Positions 42,669 through 52,035 of a DNA stretch of 64,000 nt are shown piece by piece; within the stretch, counting starts at the first letter, position 1, and each line of letters starts with the position of its first letter. The position numbers and the translations under genes were made by a program. Location of the stretch: positions 1,426,001 through 1,490,000 of the forward strand of contig DFNX01000016.1 in the NCBI GenBank assembly GCA_002376235.1, in the 5' to 3' direction. A model generated the notes under the pieces. It had not been told where the DNA came from. It made no database searches and saw nothing but the letters and a program-made list of their open reading frames with translations. The DNA comes from Neorhizobium sp. UBA3556. Lineage in GTDB: Bacteria > Pseudomonadota > Alphaproteobacteria > Rhizobiales > Rhizobiaceae.

Positions 42669-43721
42669 CTATACCAAACCATCCACCTTCATAAATTCCA
42701 GCAGCCGCGCCTCGTTCAACCGTAACCCACGAGGCGGCTTCATCGCTGATGCACCAGCCATAATCTTCCTCAAAGGCGCATCATCCTCGGCAAGCTCGAG
42801 AATGCTCGGATGGATATAGCTTGAGCGGCAGACGGCGGGCGTGTTCTGCAGCACATCCGATGCTGCCTTGGTCATCACCTTGATCTTCGGCCGTTTGTCT
42901 TCATCCTCCACGATCGTCCATGCCGCCATGAAAGCAGCCAGACTGCCACCCCAGGTGCGAAACGTCTTGGCCGAAACCGGAAAGCCGGCAGCCTTGGCGA
43001 GATAGGCATTGAGCCTGCCGGAATCGACCGGTCGCGGCGTGCCGTGTTCGTCAGGAAAGGAGAAAAGCTGACGGCCGGGAAGATCGGCAATCTCTTCGAG
43101 AATACGCTGCAGCCGCGGATGTTTGAGCGTGTGCTGCACCCGCTTGCCGCCCTTGGCGGTGAATTTCAAAAGCACGCTATCACCGGACAGGATCATGTGG
43201 CGCTTGAGCAGCGTCGTCGCCCCATAGGTGCGGTTTTGCTTGGCATAGGCTTTGTTGCCGACACGCAGATGCGTCACATCCATCAACGCCACGAGTGCGG
43301 CGAGCACGCAATCGGACTTGTCGAGACCAAGCGCAAGATCGCGCTTCACCTTGCGCCGGATGCGCGGCAAGGCCTCGCCGAACCGGGCTAGCTGGTCGAA
43401 CTTCTGCTCGCTGCGAAAACTCTGCCAGTCGGCATGATAGCGATACTGCTTTCGACCGCGGGAATCATAACCCGTCGCCTGCAGGTGCCCTTGGCGGTCC
43501 ATGCAGATCCAGACGTTGTCGTAAGCCGGAGGAAGGCCAAGCGCTGAAATGCGCAACCGGTCGTCTTCATCGGTCAGAAGCAATCCATCCGGCAGCTTGT
43601 AGGAAAAGCCCTTGCCGCGCCTTAGGCGGCGGATGCCCGGCTCCGTATCGCTGACATAGGTTAGCCCGATGGCTTTGAGCGATTTGGCATCGATTTCGAT
43701 GGTTTTGAGCGACAGGTCCAT
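42669..43721 (-). CDS. DNA topoisomerase IB (poxvirus-like)
   Basis: 350 aa. It relaxes supercoils through a 3'-phosphotyrosyl intermediate. N-terminal DNA-clamp half: GIRRLRRGKGFSYKLPDG, PPAYDNVWICMDRQGHLQAT, GYDSRGRKQYRYHADW. Catalytic half: ALMDVTHLRVGNKAYAKQN, TLLKRHM, KFTAKGGKR, TFRTWGGSLAAF and the nucleophile Tyr in CRSSYIHPSIL. Such bacterial enzymes are scattered in soil bacteria. An exact EcfG-type promoter ends 10 bp before the ATG, so the mRNA would have almost no leader, in line with the lack of a ribosome site. Confidence 0.93.
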   Translation of the reverse strand: MDLSLKTIEIDAKSLKAIGLTYVSDTEPGIRRLRRGKGFSYKLPDGLLLTDEDDRLRISALGLPPAYDNVWICMDRQGHLQATGYDSRGRKQYRYHADWQSFRSEQKFDQLARFGEALPRIRRKVKRDLALGLDKSDCVLAALVALMDVTHLRVGNKAYAKQNRTYGATTLLKRHMILSGDSVLLKFTAKGGKRVQHTLKHPRLQRILEEIADLPGRQLFSFPDEHGTPRPVDSGRLNAYLAKAAGFPVSAKTFRTWGGSLAAFMAAWTIVEDEDKRPKIKVMTKAASDVLQNTPAVCRSSYIHPSILELAEDDAPLRKIMAGASAMKPPRGLRLNEARLLEFMKVDGLV

Positions 43722-43730
43722 GAGCGCTAG

Positions 43731-43755
43731 AACGACGCGCGTCAGGCTTCGTTCC
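43731..43755 (-). promoter_or_regulatory. EcfG-type promoter of topoisomerase IB, near-leaderless
   Basis: On the minus strand, GGAAC (43755-43751), 16 nt, CGTT (43734-43731), then 9 bp to the ATG at 43721. Transcription would begin within a few bases of the start codon. Confidence 0.7.
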
Positions 43756-43782
43756 TGTACGAACCGATCAAATCGCTATGGC

Positions 43783-45480
43783 CTACATCGCCAGGCTGCG
43801 TCGCTCGTCGCCAGCATCGTCGCGTTCCAGATTGGACCGCGGCGCAGTGAGCCGCCAGACAAGGCCTTCCGGCCGGAATTCGACATCGACCTGACCGCCA
43901 AAGGCCGCAACCGCGTGACGCTGGATGATCGTCGTGCCGAACCCCTTGCGGGACGGCTCAGTCACCAGCGGCCCGCGGCTTTCTTGCCACACAAGCCGCA
44001 TTCTCGGCTCGCCGTCTTCGCCGGGGGCAACATCGTCCCATGAAATCCGCACACACCCATGCGGCACCGACAGCGCACCGTATTTAACCGAATTGGTCGC
44101 CAACTCGTGCAACACGAGACCCAAATTCTGCACCGCCTCGGCCTTGAGCATGAAATCCTCGCCCGACACCAGCAACCGGTCACCGGCCTCGAAGGTCGAT
44201 AGATGGATCTCGATGACGCGCATCAGCCGAACCCCGGCCCATTGTTCCTTGGCCAGCGCCTCGATGGATTTTCCAAGTCCGTGAAGACGGGTACTGATCG
44301 CCTTCTGGAATTCCGGCATGGTCGTGTCCTGACGGCCGAGCTGGCGCATCATCGCCTGCACCAGCGTCAGAATATTTTTCGTCCGATGCACAAGTTCGTG
44401 CAGGATCAGGTGAATGCGGTCTTCCGCCTCGCTACGGTCGAAGGATGCGTTGGAGAGTGCCACCGCCACTGCGTTCGCCTCGGTAATCCGGGTCTCGACC
44501 GGAGAAACGATCTCGCCCTTGCCGATCCTGTCCGCCATGTCGGCAATCTGCCGGATCGGCGTGCGAAGCTGGCGGGCGATCGTATAGGCAAACAGCACCG
44601 CCAGCGTCAGAAAGATAACGCCGCCCGCAACCAGCTGCTTGAAGGTGGTGATGATGCCTTCCTGCGCCGAGGCGATAGGCCCCCAGACGACGGCTTTCCA
44701 GGTCCAGCCGGTGATCTGGGAATATCCATACATCTGCTTTTCATTGCCATCGACATCTTCGATCGTGCCCTTGAAGCCGGTCATCAACTTCAGCGTATCG
44801 GGGTCGAACGGCTTGCCGGAAGCGATCTTGTCGGCACCACCCGAGGCCACGACCTGCCCCTGCCCGTCGATGACCGCTGCCGACCAGCCGGCAGGAAGCC
44901 CTTCGACGGAAATCAGCTTTTCCATGTCGTCGGCATTCTGCGTCATGATGATCGCCGAACCGGAATGCGAAAGCGCATCCGGTAGCGGCATGGCGACATT
45001 AAACACCCACTTGTTGCTCGTCTTGCCGTAAAACACGCTGGAGACTTCGGTAATGCCGGATTTCAGCACCGATTCCAGCGCCGGCATGTTCGACATTTTC
45101 GTCAGTGGATCGCCGAAGGGCGAGCGGGTGTTGAGCCGCTGCTGGCCATCCTTGTCGACAACGATGACATAAAGCGAATTGGAGCGCAGGCTGCGCTGAG
45201 TGCGGTCGTGGAAAGCTCTCAAGTCACCGGCTTCAAGCTCCGGTGAGGTGATCAGCAGGCGAAGCGTCGTCGCCATGTCCTGCAATTCGCGATCGACGGA
45301 CCGCGCAATCAACTGCGCATCCTCTGCCGTCTCGTTGGCCAGTCCCTCGCGTTCCTGCCCCTCAAGCTGGAGGACAAGAAAACCGACAAAAGCCAGCAAC
45401 GGCAATGCGACGACAATCACCAGCGCCATCAGATAGGCGCCGATCGAGGCTGTGGGGAAAAGACGCGAAAACTTAAACAT
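43783..45480 (-). CDS. Membrane HWE/HisKA2-family sensor histidine kinase
   Basis: 565 aa, ATG 45480. TM1 is near the N-terminus (LMALVIVVALPLLAFVGFLV). A periplasmic Cache-like domain (~45-270) follows, with TM2 (AGGVIFLTLAVLFAYTIAR) and a HAMP linker (PIRQIADMADRIGKGEI). The kinase core has the HWE/HisKA2 acceptor box HELVHRTKNILTLVQAM, then LVLHELATNSVKYGALS and a C-terminal GFGTTIIQRHAVAAFGG. HWE kinases feed the PhyR-NepR-EcfG pathway in several alphaproteobacteria. The topoisomerase gene downstream and the sigma gene 10 kb away make this one a candidate, but no promoter or response regulator ties it directly. Confidence 0.88.
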   Translation of the reverse strand: MFKFSRLFPTASIGAYLMALVIVVALPLLAFVGFLVLQLEGQEREGLANETAEDAQLIARSVDRELQDMATTLRLLITSPELEAGDLRAFHDRTQRSLRSNSLYVIVVDKDGQQRLNTRSPFGDPLTKMSNMPALESVLKSGITEVSSVFYGKTSNKWVFNVAMPLPDALSHSGSAIIMTQNADDMEKLISVEGLPAGWSAAVIDGQGQVVASGGADKIASGKPFDPDTLKLMTGFKGTIEDVDGNEKQMYGYSQITGWTWKAVVWGPIASAQEGIITTFKQLVAGGVIFLTLAVLFAYTIARQLRTPIRQIADMADRIGKGEIVSPVETRITEANAVAVALSNASFDRSEAEDRIHLILHELVHRTKNILTLVQAMMRQLGRQDTTMPEFQKAISTRLHGLGKSIEALAKEQWAGVRLMRVIEIHLSTFEAGDRLLVSGEDFMLKAEAVQNLGLVLHELATNSVKYGALSVPHGCVRISWDDVAPGEDGEPRMRLVWQESRGPLVTEPSRKGFGTTIIQRHAVAAFGGQVDVEFRPEGLVWRLTAPRSNLERDDAGDERRSLAM

Positions 45481-45724
45481 CCCGCTATCTTAAGCCAATA
45501 ATAAAGCTGCAGGCAGAAGCTGCCCGCTGTCACTGATCATCAGTCGTCCCGCCCTACGCTAATACATCTTAGCCAAAAACGGTTCTAAACGCTTTTGGGG
45601 ACCGCGCCAATATATGTTTGGAACAACCCAGAGAAGCGTTGCCCCACAATATTGCGGAAACGTGTCTGCCGTATCATTCCGGGACAATCGGGAAACCGGC
45701 GGAACGCCGCCTGTCCGATGGAGA

Positions 45725-46825
<1,101 letters not shown>

Positions 46826-46830
46826 TGCGG

Positions 46831-47712
46831 TTATCCCTTGACTGCGCCGGCCATCAGGCCGCGCACGAAATAGCGTCCGGCGACGACATAGACGAACAGC
46901 GTCGGCAGCGCGGCAAAGACGGCCGCGGCCATGTCGACATTGTATTCCTTCACGCCGGTGGAGGACGAAACGAGGTTGTTGAGCGCCACCGTCATCGGCG
47001 AGGCTTCGCCGGAGGAGAAGGACACGCCGAACAGAAAGTCGTTCCAGATATTGGTGAACTGGTAGATGACCGTGACGACGATGATCGGGCCGGAACTGGG
47101 CAGAAGAATGCGCCAGAAGATGCGGAAGAACCCGGCGCCATCGATCATCGCGGCTTTCACCAGCTCATCCGGAAAGGCTTCGTAATAGTTGCGGAAGAAA
47201 AGCGTGGTGAAGCCGAGACCATAGATCACGTGCACCATGACAAGACCGGCCGTCGAGTTCGACAGACCCATCAGGCCCAAGAGCCGCGCCATCGGTATCA
47301 GCACCGCCTGGAACGGGATGAAGCAGGCAAACAGCATCATGCCGAAGACGATCTTGTGACCCGGAAACCGCCACTTGGTCAGCACGTAGCCATTGAGCGC
47401 ACCGAGCAGCGTCGAGATGATGACGGCCGGCACGACCATCTTGATCGAGTTCCAGAAATAGCCCTTGATGCCGACGCAGGAGACCCCGATGCAGGCCTCG
47501 CCCCAGGCCTTCACCCAGGCGGCAATCGACGGATCGGTCGGCAGCGACAGCATGTCGCCGCCGCGGATTTCGTCCAGCGATTTGAACGAGGTCGACAACA
47601 TCACATAGAGCGGCAGCAGATAGACCACCGCAAGAATGATCAGCGCGCCATAGATGAAATAGCGGGTGAAGCGCGCGGAGCCGGCGCTGATCGTTTCGGG
47701 TGCGGCGCTCAT
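46831..47712 (-). CDS. Sugar ABC transporter permease, GtsC-like
   Basis: 293 aa, six membrane helices of the MalG type. The EAA loop is KAAMIDGAGFFRIFWRILLP. The periplasmic loop after TM1 includes GEACIGVSCVGIKGYFWNS, characteristic of glucose permease GtsC and relatives, and NGYVLTKWRFPGHK follows. This is the main reason to call the system a glucose/mannose-type importer. The ATG overlaps the preceding gene's stop by 4 nt. Confidence 0.88.
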   Translation of the reverse strand: MSAAPETISAGSARFTRYFIYGALIILAVVYLLPLYVMLSTSFKSLDEIRGGDMLSLPTDPSIAAWVKAWGEACIGVSCVGIKGYFWNSIKMVVPAVIISTLLGALNGYVLTKWRFPGHKIVFGMMLFACFIPFQAVLIPMARLLGLMGLSNSTAGLVMVHVIYGLGFTTLFFRNYYEAFPDELVKAAMIDGAGFFRIFWRILLPSSGPIIVVTVIYQFTNIWNDFLFGVSFSSGEASPMTVALNNLVSSSTGVKEYNVDMAAAVFAALPTLFVYVVAGRYFVRGLMAGAVKG

Positions 47713-48635
47713 TGTTTCTTCTCCCGCAGTTCCGAATAGAGATAGGGCACGATGATCGCGGTAATGCCCATCAGCATCATCACGGCGCTGGCCGAACCGA
47801 CATTCATCTGGTTGCGGTTGAACGTGTAGGAATACATGAAGGTGGATGGCAGCTCTGTGGCATTGCCCGGCCCGCCGCCGGTAAGCGCGATGACGAGGTC
47901 GTAGGACTTGATCGCCATATGGGCGAGCACGATGAAGGCCGAGAGAAACACCGGCCGCAGCAGCGGAATGATGATGCGGCGATAGATGGAGACCGTGGAG
48001 GCACCGTCGATCTGCGCCGCCTTGATGATCTCACCGTCGATGCCGCGAAGACCCGCGAGAAACATCGCCATGATGAAGCCCGACGCCTGCCAGACGCCGG
48101 CGATGACAACCGTGTAGATCGCCATGTTCGGGTTCACCAGCCAGTCGAAGGTAAAGCTCTCCCAGCCGAGATTGCGCATCGTATGTTCAAGCCCGAGGCC
48201 GGGATTGAGGAACCATTTCCAGGCCGTACCGGTGACGACGAAGGACAGCGCCATCGGGTATAGAAAGATCGGACGCAAAACGCCTTCGGCGCGGATGCGC
48301 TGGTCCATCAATATGGCGATGAACAGCCCGATCGCGGTGCAGAGCGCGATGTAGAGAATGCCGAAAATGGCGAGATTCTGCATCGCCACATACCAGTTGG
48401 GCTGCGACCAGAGCCGGAAATAGGCATCGAACCCGCCCCATTTATAGACTGGCAGGATGCGCGATGTGGTGAAGGAAAGCGTGATCGTCCAGAGAATGAA
48501 GCCGTAGACGAAAATCAGGATGACGGCGAAGGACGGCGCCAGAACAAGTTTCGGCAGGCCGTTGCGCAAGCTGTCTGCGAAGGATTTTCGCGGCCGTTCC
48601 GGGGTAATGACCGGCATCGGTTCGATTGTCGTCAT
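47709..48635 (-). CDS. Sugar ABC transporter permease, GtsB/MalF-like
   Basis: 308 aa, six membrane helices (LVLAPSFAVILIFVYGFILW, the segment around LAIFGILYIALCTAIGLFIA and others). The EAA loop is KAAQIDGASTVSIYRRIIIP. The C-terminal part IALTGGGPGNATELPSTFMY matches sugar permeases of this class. It forms a heterodimeric channel with the downstream permease. A 254-bp repeat-rich gap separates it from the binding-protein gene. ATG 48635. Confidence 0.9.
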   Translation of the reverse strand: MTTIEPMPVITPERPRKSFADSLRNGLPKLVLAPSFAVILIFVYGFILWTITLSFTTSRILPVYKWGGFDAYFRLWSQPNWYVAMQNLAIFGILYIALCTAIGLFIAILMDQRIRAEGVLRPIFLYPMALSFVVTGTAWKWFLNPGLGLEHTMRNLGWESFTFDWLVNPNMAIYTVVIAGVWQASGFIMAMFLAGLRGIDGEIIKAAQIDGASTVSIYRRIIIPLLRPVFLSAFIVLAHMAIKSYDLVIALTGGGPGNATELPSTFMYSYTFNRNQMNVGSASAVMMLMGITAIIVPYLYSELREKKQ

Positions 48636-48683
48636 GGGGGTCTCCGGTCGGAAATACGATCGTGAAAAGGGGTCGGTAGTGGT

Positions 48684-48873
48684 CCCCTCTCCAACAAAAT
48701 CTGAGATTTAGCTGAAGCTAAAATCTCGGATTTGTAACCTCTCCCGCCAAGGGAGAGGTAGACTCGCGGATGGCGCGGCACCCTATCTCTCCCCTTGCGG
48801 GAGAGAACGCGATTTCAACACCTTAGCGTCAGCTGAGTGTTCGAAATTGCAAGAGAGGGGCTCAGCGCCCCTC
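48684..48873. repeat. Palindromic repeat cluster between binding-protein and permease genes
   Basis: Four hairpins in ~190 bp. The first is a ~17-bp stem with one bulge (48697-48713 with 48716-48733, AAATCTGAGATTT... paired with ...AAATCTCGGATTT). The others are CCTCTCCC/GGGAGAGG (48738-48758), CTCTCCC/GGGAGAG (48787-48805) and GAGGGGC/GCCCCTC (48855-48873). It occupies the gap after the binding-protein stop, where such repeats protect the upstream mRNA in maltose-type operons. Confidence 0.75.
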
Positions 48874-48889
48874 CCCGCGCAATCTTTCA

Positions 48890-50143
48890 TCACTTCGCAG
48901 CAGCCACCGCTTCCGGCAGGCGTTTCAGCGCAGCATCCGTCGTCAGCTGACCATTGAGATGCTGGGTGATGACGTCGAGCATGGCCTCCTTGATGGCGGC
49001 CGGCTGGGCGTAACCATGGGCGAGAGAGCCCATCAGCGTGCCCTTGGACGAGGCTTCCGCCAGATCCTTCATGCCCTTCTTGGCGCAATCGTCGAATTCC
49101 GTATCAGGAATATCGGTACGGGCCGGAACCGATCCCTTCACCTTGTTGAAGGCGATCTGGAAGGCCGGGTTTTCGACGGCGGATGCCATCTTCATCTGCG
49201 CGTCGGCGGCGTCACCGCCCACGTCGAACATCATGAACTGGTCGGCGTTGAACAGGACCGAGCCCTGCGTGCCGGGGAAGCGGATGCAGACGAAATCCTT
49301 GCCCGGCTCCTTCTTGGCACGCAGCCATTCGCCCTTCGACCAGTCGCCCATTTCCTGCGCGCCAGCCTTGCCTTCGATCACCAGTGCCGTGGAAAGATTC
49401 CACTCGCGACCGGAAAAATTCGGGTCGAAATAGGTGCGCAGCTTCGACATGTCGTCGAACACCTGCTTCATCGTATCGCTGGAAAGAGCTTCCGGATCGG
49501 CTTCGAGCACGGCTTTCTTGTAGAAATCCGGGCCGCCGCGGGAAAGAACAACGGCTTCCCAAAGCGTGCCGTCCTGCCACGGAACGCCGCCATGGGCGAG
49601 ACCGATGATGCCCTGTTCCTTGAACTTGTCGAGCAGCGCAAACAGCTCGTCCATATTGGTCGGCTCCTTGGCGCCGGCCTTGTCGAGCGCTGCCTTGTTC
49701 AGCCAAAGCCAGTTGGTCGAGTGAATATTGACCGGAGCCGCTACCCAGTGACCGTCATATTTGGAGAATTCCTGCAAAGCCGGCGGAATGACCTTGTCCC
49801 AGCCTTCCTTGGCGGCAAGATCGTCAAGGTTTGCGGCAACGCCCATCTCGGACCAGTCGCGCAGGTCGAAACCGAGCAGCTGAACCGCGGTCGGCGGGTC
49901 GCCGGCGGTGACGCGGGCGCGAAGTGCGGTCATGGCGGCCGAACCGGCACCACCGGCAACCGGCATGTCCTTCCAGGTGACGCCTTCCTTGGCGAGGTTT
50001 TCCTTCAGAACGTTGAGTGCTGCAGCTTCACCGCCCGACGTCCACCAGTGCAGGACTTCGACTTCAGCGGCCTTGGCGGCACCGGCTGTCATCGCGATCA
50101 ACGCGGCACCGGCGGCCAGTTTTGTAATGGCACGAATATTCAT
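48890..50143 (-). CDS. Periplasmic sugar-binding protein, glucose/mannose type (GtsA-like)
   Basis: 417 aa. ATG 50143 has GGAGGAG at 8 nt; the longer frame to 50185 is rejected. Signal peptide AITKLAAGAALIAMTAGAAKA. The mature start EVEVLHWWTSGGEAAALNVL and the segments AVQLLGFDLRDWSEMG, HSTNWLWLNKAALDKAG and HGGVPWQDGTLWEAVVL match glucose-binding proteins of the GtsA/GlcE group. It captures the sugar for the two permeases and the UgpC-type ATPase. It is first in the operon, behind a LacI operator. Exact sugar not proven. Confidence 0.85.
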   Translation of the reverse strand: MNIRAITKLAAGAALIAMTAGAAKAAEVEVLHWWTSGGEAAALNVLKENLAKEGVTWKDMPVAGGAGSAAMTALRARVTAGDPPTAVQLLGFDLRDWSEMGVAANLDDLAAKEGWDKVIPPALQEFSKYDGHWVAAPVNIHSTNWLWLNKAALDKAGAKEPTNMDELFALLDKFKEQGIIGLAHGGVPWQDGTLWEAVVLSRGGPDFYKKAVLEADPEALSSDTMKQVFDDMSKLRTYFDPNFSGREWNLSTALVIEGKAGAQEMGDWSKGEWLRAKKEPGKDFVCIRFPGTQGSVLFNADQFMMFDVGGDAADAQMKMASAVENPAFQIAFNKVKGSVPARTDIPDTEFDDCAKKGMKDLAEASSKGTLMGSLAHGYAQPAAIKEAMLDVITQHLNGQLTTDAALKRLPEAVAAAK

Positions 50144-50186
50144 TGATGATCTCCTCCAAATCCGGGCTCCTCTCCGGATAGGCAAT

Positions 50187-50200
50187 TTATAACGTTATAA
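50187..50200. promoter_or_regulatory. LacI-family operator, perfect 14-bp palindrome
   Basis: TTATAACGTTATAA has the central CG of LacI/GalR operators. It lies 43 bp before the sugar-binding-protein ATG (minus) and about 200 bp before the divergent lacI-family gene. A weaker repeat GATCAA...TTGATC lies at 50247-50270. Confidence 0.8.
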
Positions 50201-50401
50201 CCCGAGCAAGTGTCAACCCACGGATGAAGGTTTTTGAATTGCTCGCGATCAATTTTTTAAAGTATTGATCCAGCTCGACAAATATCGGCTTTCAGAAGAA
50301 TTTTCGTTCGCCAGAAAGAAAATTCTGGAAATCGCTGCGGAATTTGCAACGATATATAAGGAGGTCCGGCAGCGGGTATGCCGCCGGATGGAGGATAGAA
50401 C

Positions 50402-51454
50402 ATGTCGCTGGACGATGCAGAGGACGGACACCAACCGAACGCGGCTGGTTCTTCGACTTCAAATCCCGGCCCCCACCGAAAGCCGACGCTGAAGACGATC
50501 GCCGAATTGACCGGGCTTGCGGTGACCACCGTGTCGCGCGCGCTCGGCGACGATCCGCTGATTGCCCGCGAGACCCGCCAGCGCGTTCAGGCGGCAGCGG
50601 CAAAAGTCGGCTACCTGCCTGACCGCGCCGCCCAGCGCCTGCGTACCGGCCGCACTAATGTCATCAGCCTCGTTCTGGACCCCCACGAGGAAATCCTCGG
50701 CTATGGCACCTCGATGATCAGGGGCATGACGGCGACGCTGCGCGGCACGCCCTATCATCTCGTCATCACGCCTCATTTTTCCGATACGCCGCAGATCGAT
50801 CCCGTCCGCCATATCGTCCGCAACCGCATGGCAGACGGCATATTGTTCAGCCGTACCGAACCTTCCGACGAGCGGGTGAAATTCCTGCTGGAAGCCGGAT
50901 TTCCCTTCGTCTGTCACGGCAGGACGGAGCTTGCGACGCCGCACCCTTATGTCGATTACGACAATTACCGCTTCACCTATCAGGCGGCGAAAAAGCTGAT
51001 CGCCTCGGGCTGTCGGCGGCTGTTCATTATCCTTCCCCCCGAACGCTTCACCTTCCACCAATATATGCGCCATGGCTTCATGACGGCAGTGCGCGAGGAA
51101 GGCGTCGGCTTCGAGATCGCGGAAGGCATTACGCTCGACAGCAAAGCGGATGCAGTGCGCGATCATGTGGCCGCACGACTGGCGAAAGCCGATCCGCCGG
51201 ACGGTTTTATCTGCGGCGGCGAAGTCTCGGCCATGGCGGTGATGTCGGCAACGCATGATCTGGGGCTCGAGATCGGACGCGATGTGCGGCTAGTGGCAAA
51301 ACAGACATCCGGCCTGTTCGATCAAGTCCGGCCGCAGATCGAGACGATCTACGAGGACCTGTCGGAAGCAGGTCGGTTGATGGCAGCGCTGCTGTTGAAG
51401 CGGATGGCGGGGGCGACGTCGGTGAGTGAACTGCAGGCGGTGCTGGAGGTTTGA
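50402..51454 (+). CDS. LacI-family transcriptional regulator of the sugar ABC operon
   Basis: 350 aa, ATG 50402 with GGAGGATAG upstream. The N-terminal helix-turn-helix begins about 30 residues in (TLKTIAELTGLAVTTVSRAL), followed by the hinge AAAAKVGYLPDRAAQRLRTG. The periplasmic-binding-like effector domain follows (GYGTSMIRGMTATLRGTPY, ADGILFSRTEPSDE, DGFICGGEVSAMAVMSATHD). Its divergent position and the palindrome in the shared gap argue that it represses the transport operon until sugar binds. Confidence 0.9.
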   Translation: MSLDDAEDGHQPNAAGSSTSNPGPHRKPTLKTIAELTGLAVTTVSRALGDDPLIARETRQRVQAAAAKVGYLPDRAAQRLRTGRTNVISLVLDPHEEILGYGTSMIRGMTATLRGTPYHLVITPHFSDTPQIDPVRHIVRNRMADGILFSRTEPSDERVKFLLEAGFPFVCHGRTELATPHPYVDYDNYRFTYQAAKKLIASGCRRLFIILPPERFTFHQYMRHGFMTAVREEGVGFEIAEGITLDSKADAVRDHVAARLAKADPPDGFICGGEVSAMAVMSATHDLGLEIGRDVRLVAKQTSGLFDQVRPQIETIYEDLSEAGRLMAALLLKRMAGATSVSELQAVLEV

Positions 51455-51494
51455 TCCTGCAACCTCCACCTGCAGCAAGCACATATCTTGGAGG

Positions 51495-51860
51495 TCAGAA
51501 CACCGTGATGGATACGGGATCTCCATAGACCTGCAGGCGTTCCTTGCCGGCGCTTTTGGCTGTAAACTTGATACCACGCGCGGGAACCGCTTTACCACAA
51601 CGCTGGCTTCGTGTTGTTCCCACCCCCCCATCGGAATAAGCACCCGTCGTGGATTTCGGCAGGTTCGCAGCAACATCTGCCCAGTTTGGCGCGCCATCCT
51701 CACATGTCTTGCCACGCGCGCCCTTTAGGACGACTGATTTCCCGACCTTCACGGATACAGATGAATTGTACTTGAACTCTGCAGCTTGAACTTCAGCAAC
51801 GGTGAGCGATGATGCGAAAATCAGGCACGCCAGAGATGCAGAGATTTTATTGTGGCGCAT
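51495..51860 (-). CDS. Exported protein of unknown function, 121 aa
   Basis: ATG 51860 (MRHNKISASLACLIFASS) with GGGGGA upstream; the longer frame is rejected. The signal peptide ends around VAEVQAAEF. The mature ~95 residues have two Cys (GKTCEDG, SQRCGKA) and a beta-rich pattern with lysines (SVSVKVGKSVVLKGARG, GIKFTAKSAGKERLQVYGDP). It may be a small SH3- or Ig-like domain. No family recognised. Its GC content looks lower than its neighbours'. Convergent with the lacI-family gene and alone. Confidence 0.65.
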   Translation of the reverse strand: MRHNKISASLACLIFASSLTVAEVQAAEFKYNSSVSVKVGKSVVLKGARGKTCEDGAPNWADVAANLPKSTTGAYSDGGVGTTRSQRCGKAVPARGIKFTAKSAGKERLQVYGDPVSITVF

Positions 51861-51993
51861 TTCCAGTCCCCCATAGGAAGTTAAGGCCTGGAATGTGACA
51901 CCGAAAGATAACGCCGTCCTCACCCAAACAGGTCAAAAATCAACTCTAAGGCGAAGTTTGATCATTTTCGAAGTTCGGTAGCCGTGGAAACAT

Positions 51994-52028
51994 AACCTCA
52001 TCCCGGCGCAGTACGCCAGGATGAGGTT
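51994..52028 (-). terminator. Terminator of the tctCBA operon
   Basis: A perfect 10-bp stem, AACCTCATCC (51994-52003) with GGATGAGGTT (52019-52028), with an inner GGCG/CGCC. It begins 7 bp past the tctA stop and is followed on the minus strand by ATGTTTCC. Confidence 0.75.
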
Positions 52029-52035
52029 GGTCGTA

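Noticed and set aside
45620..45640. GGAAC followed by CGTT near the UgpC-type gene end
   Set aside because: The spacer is only 12 nt, too short for an EcfG promoter.
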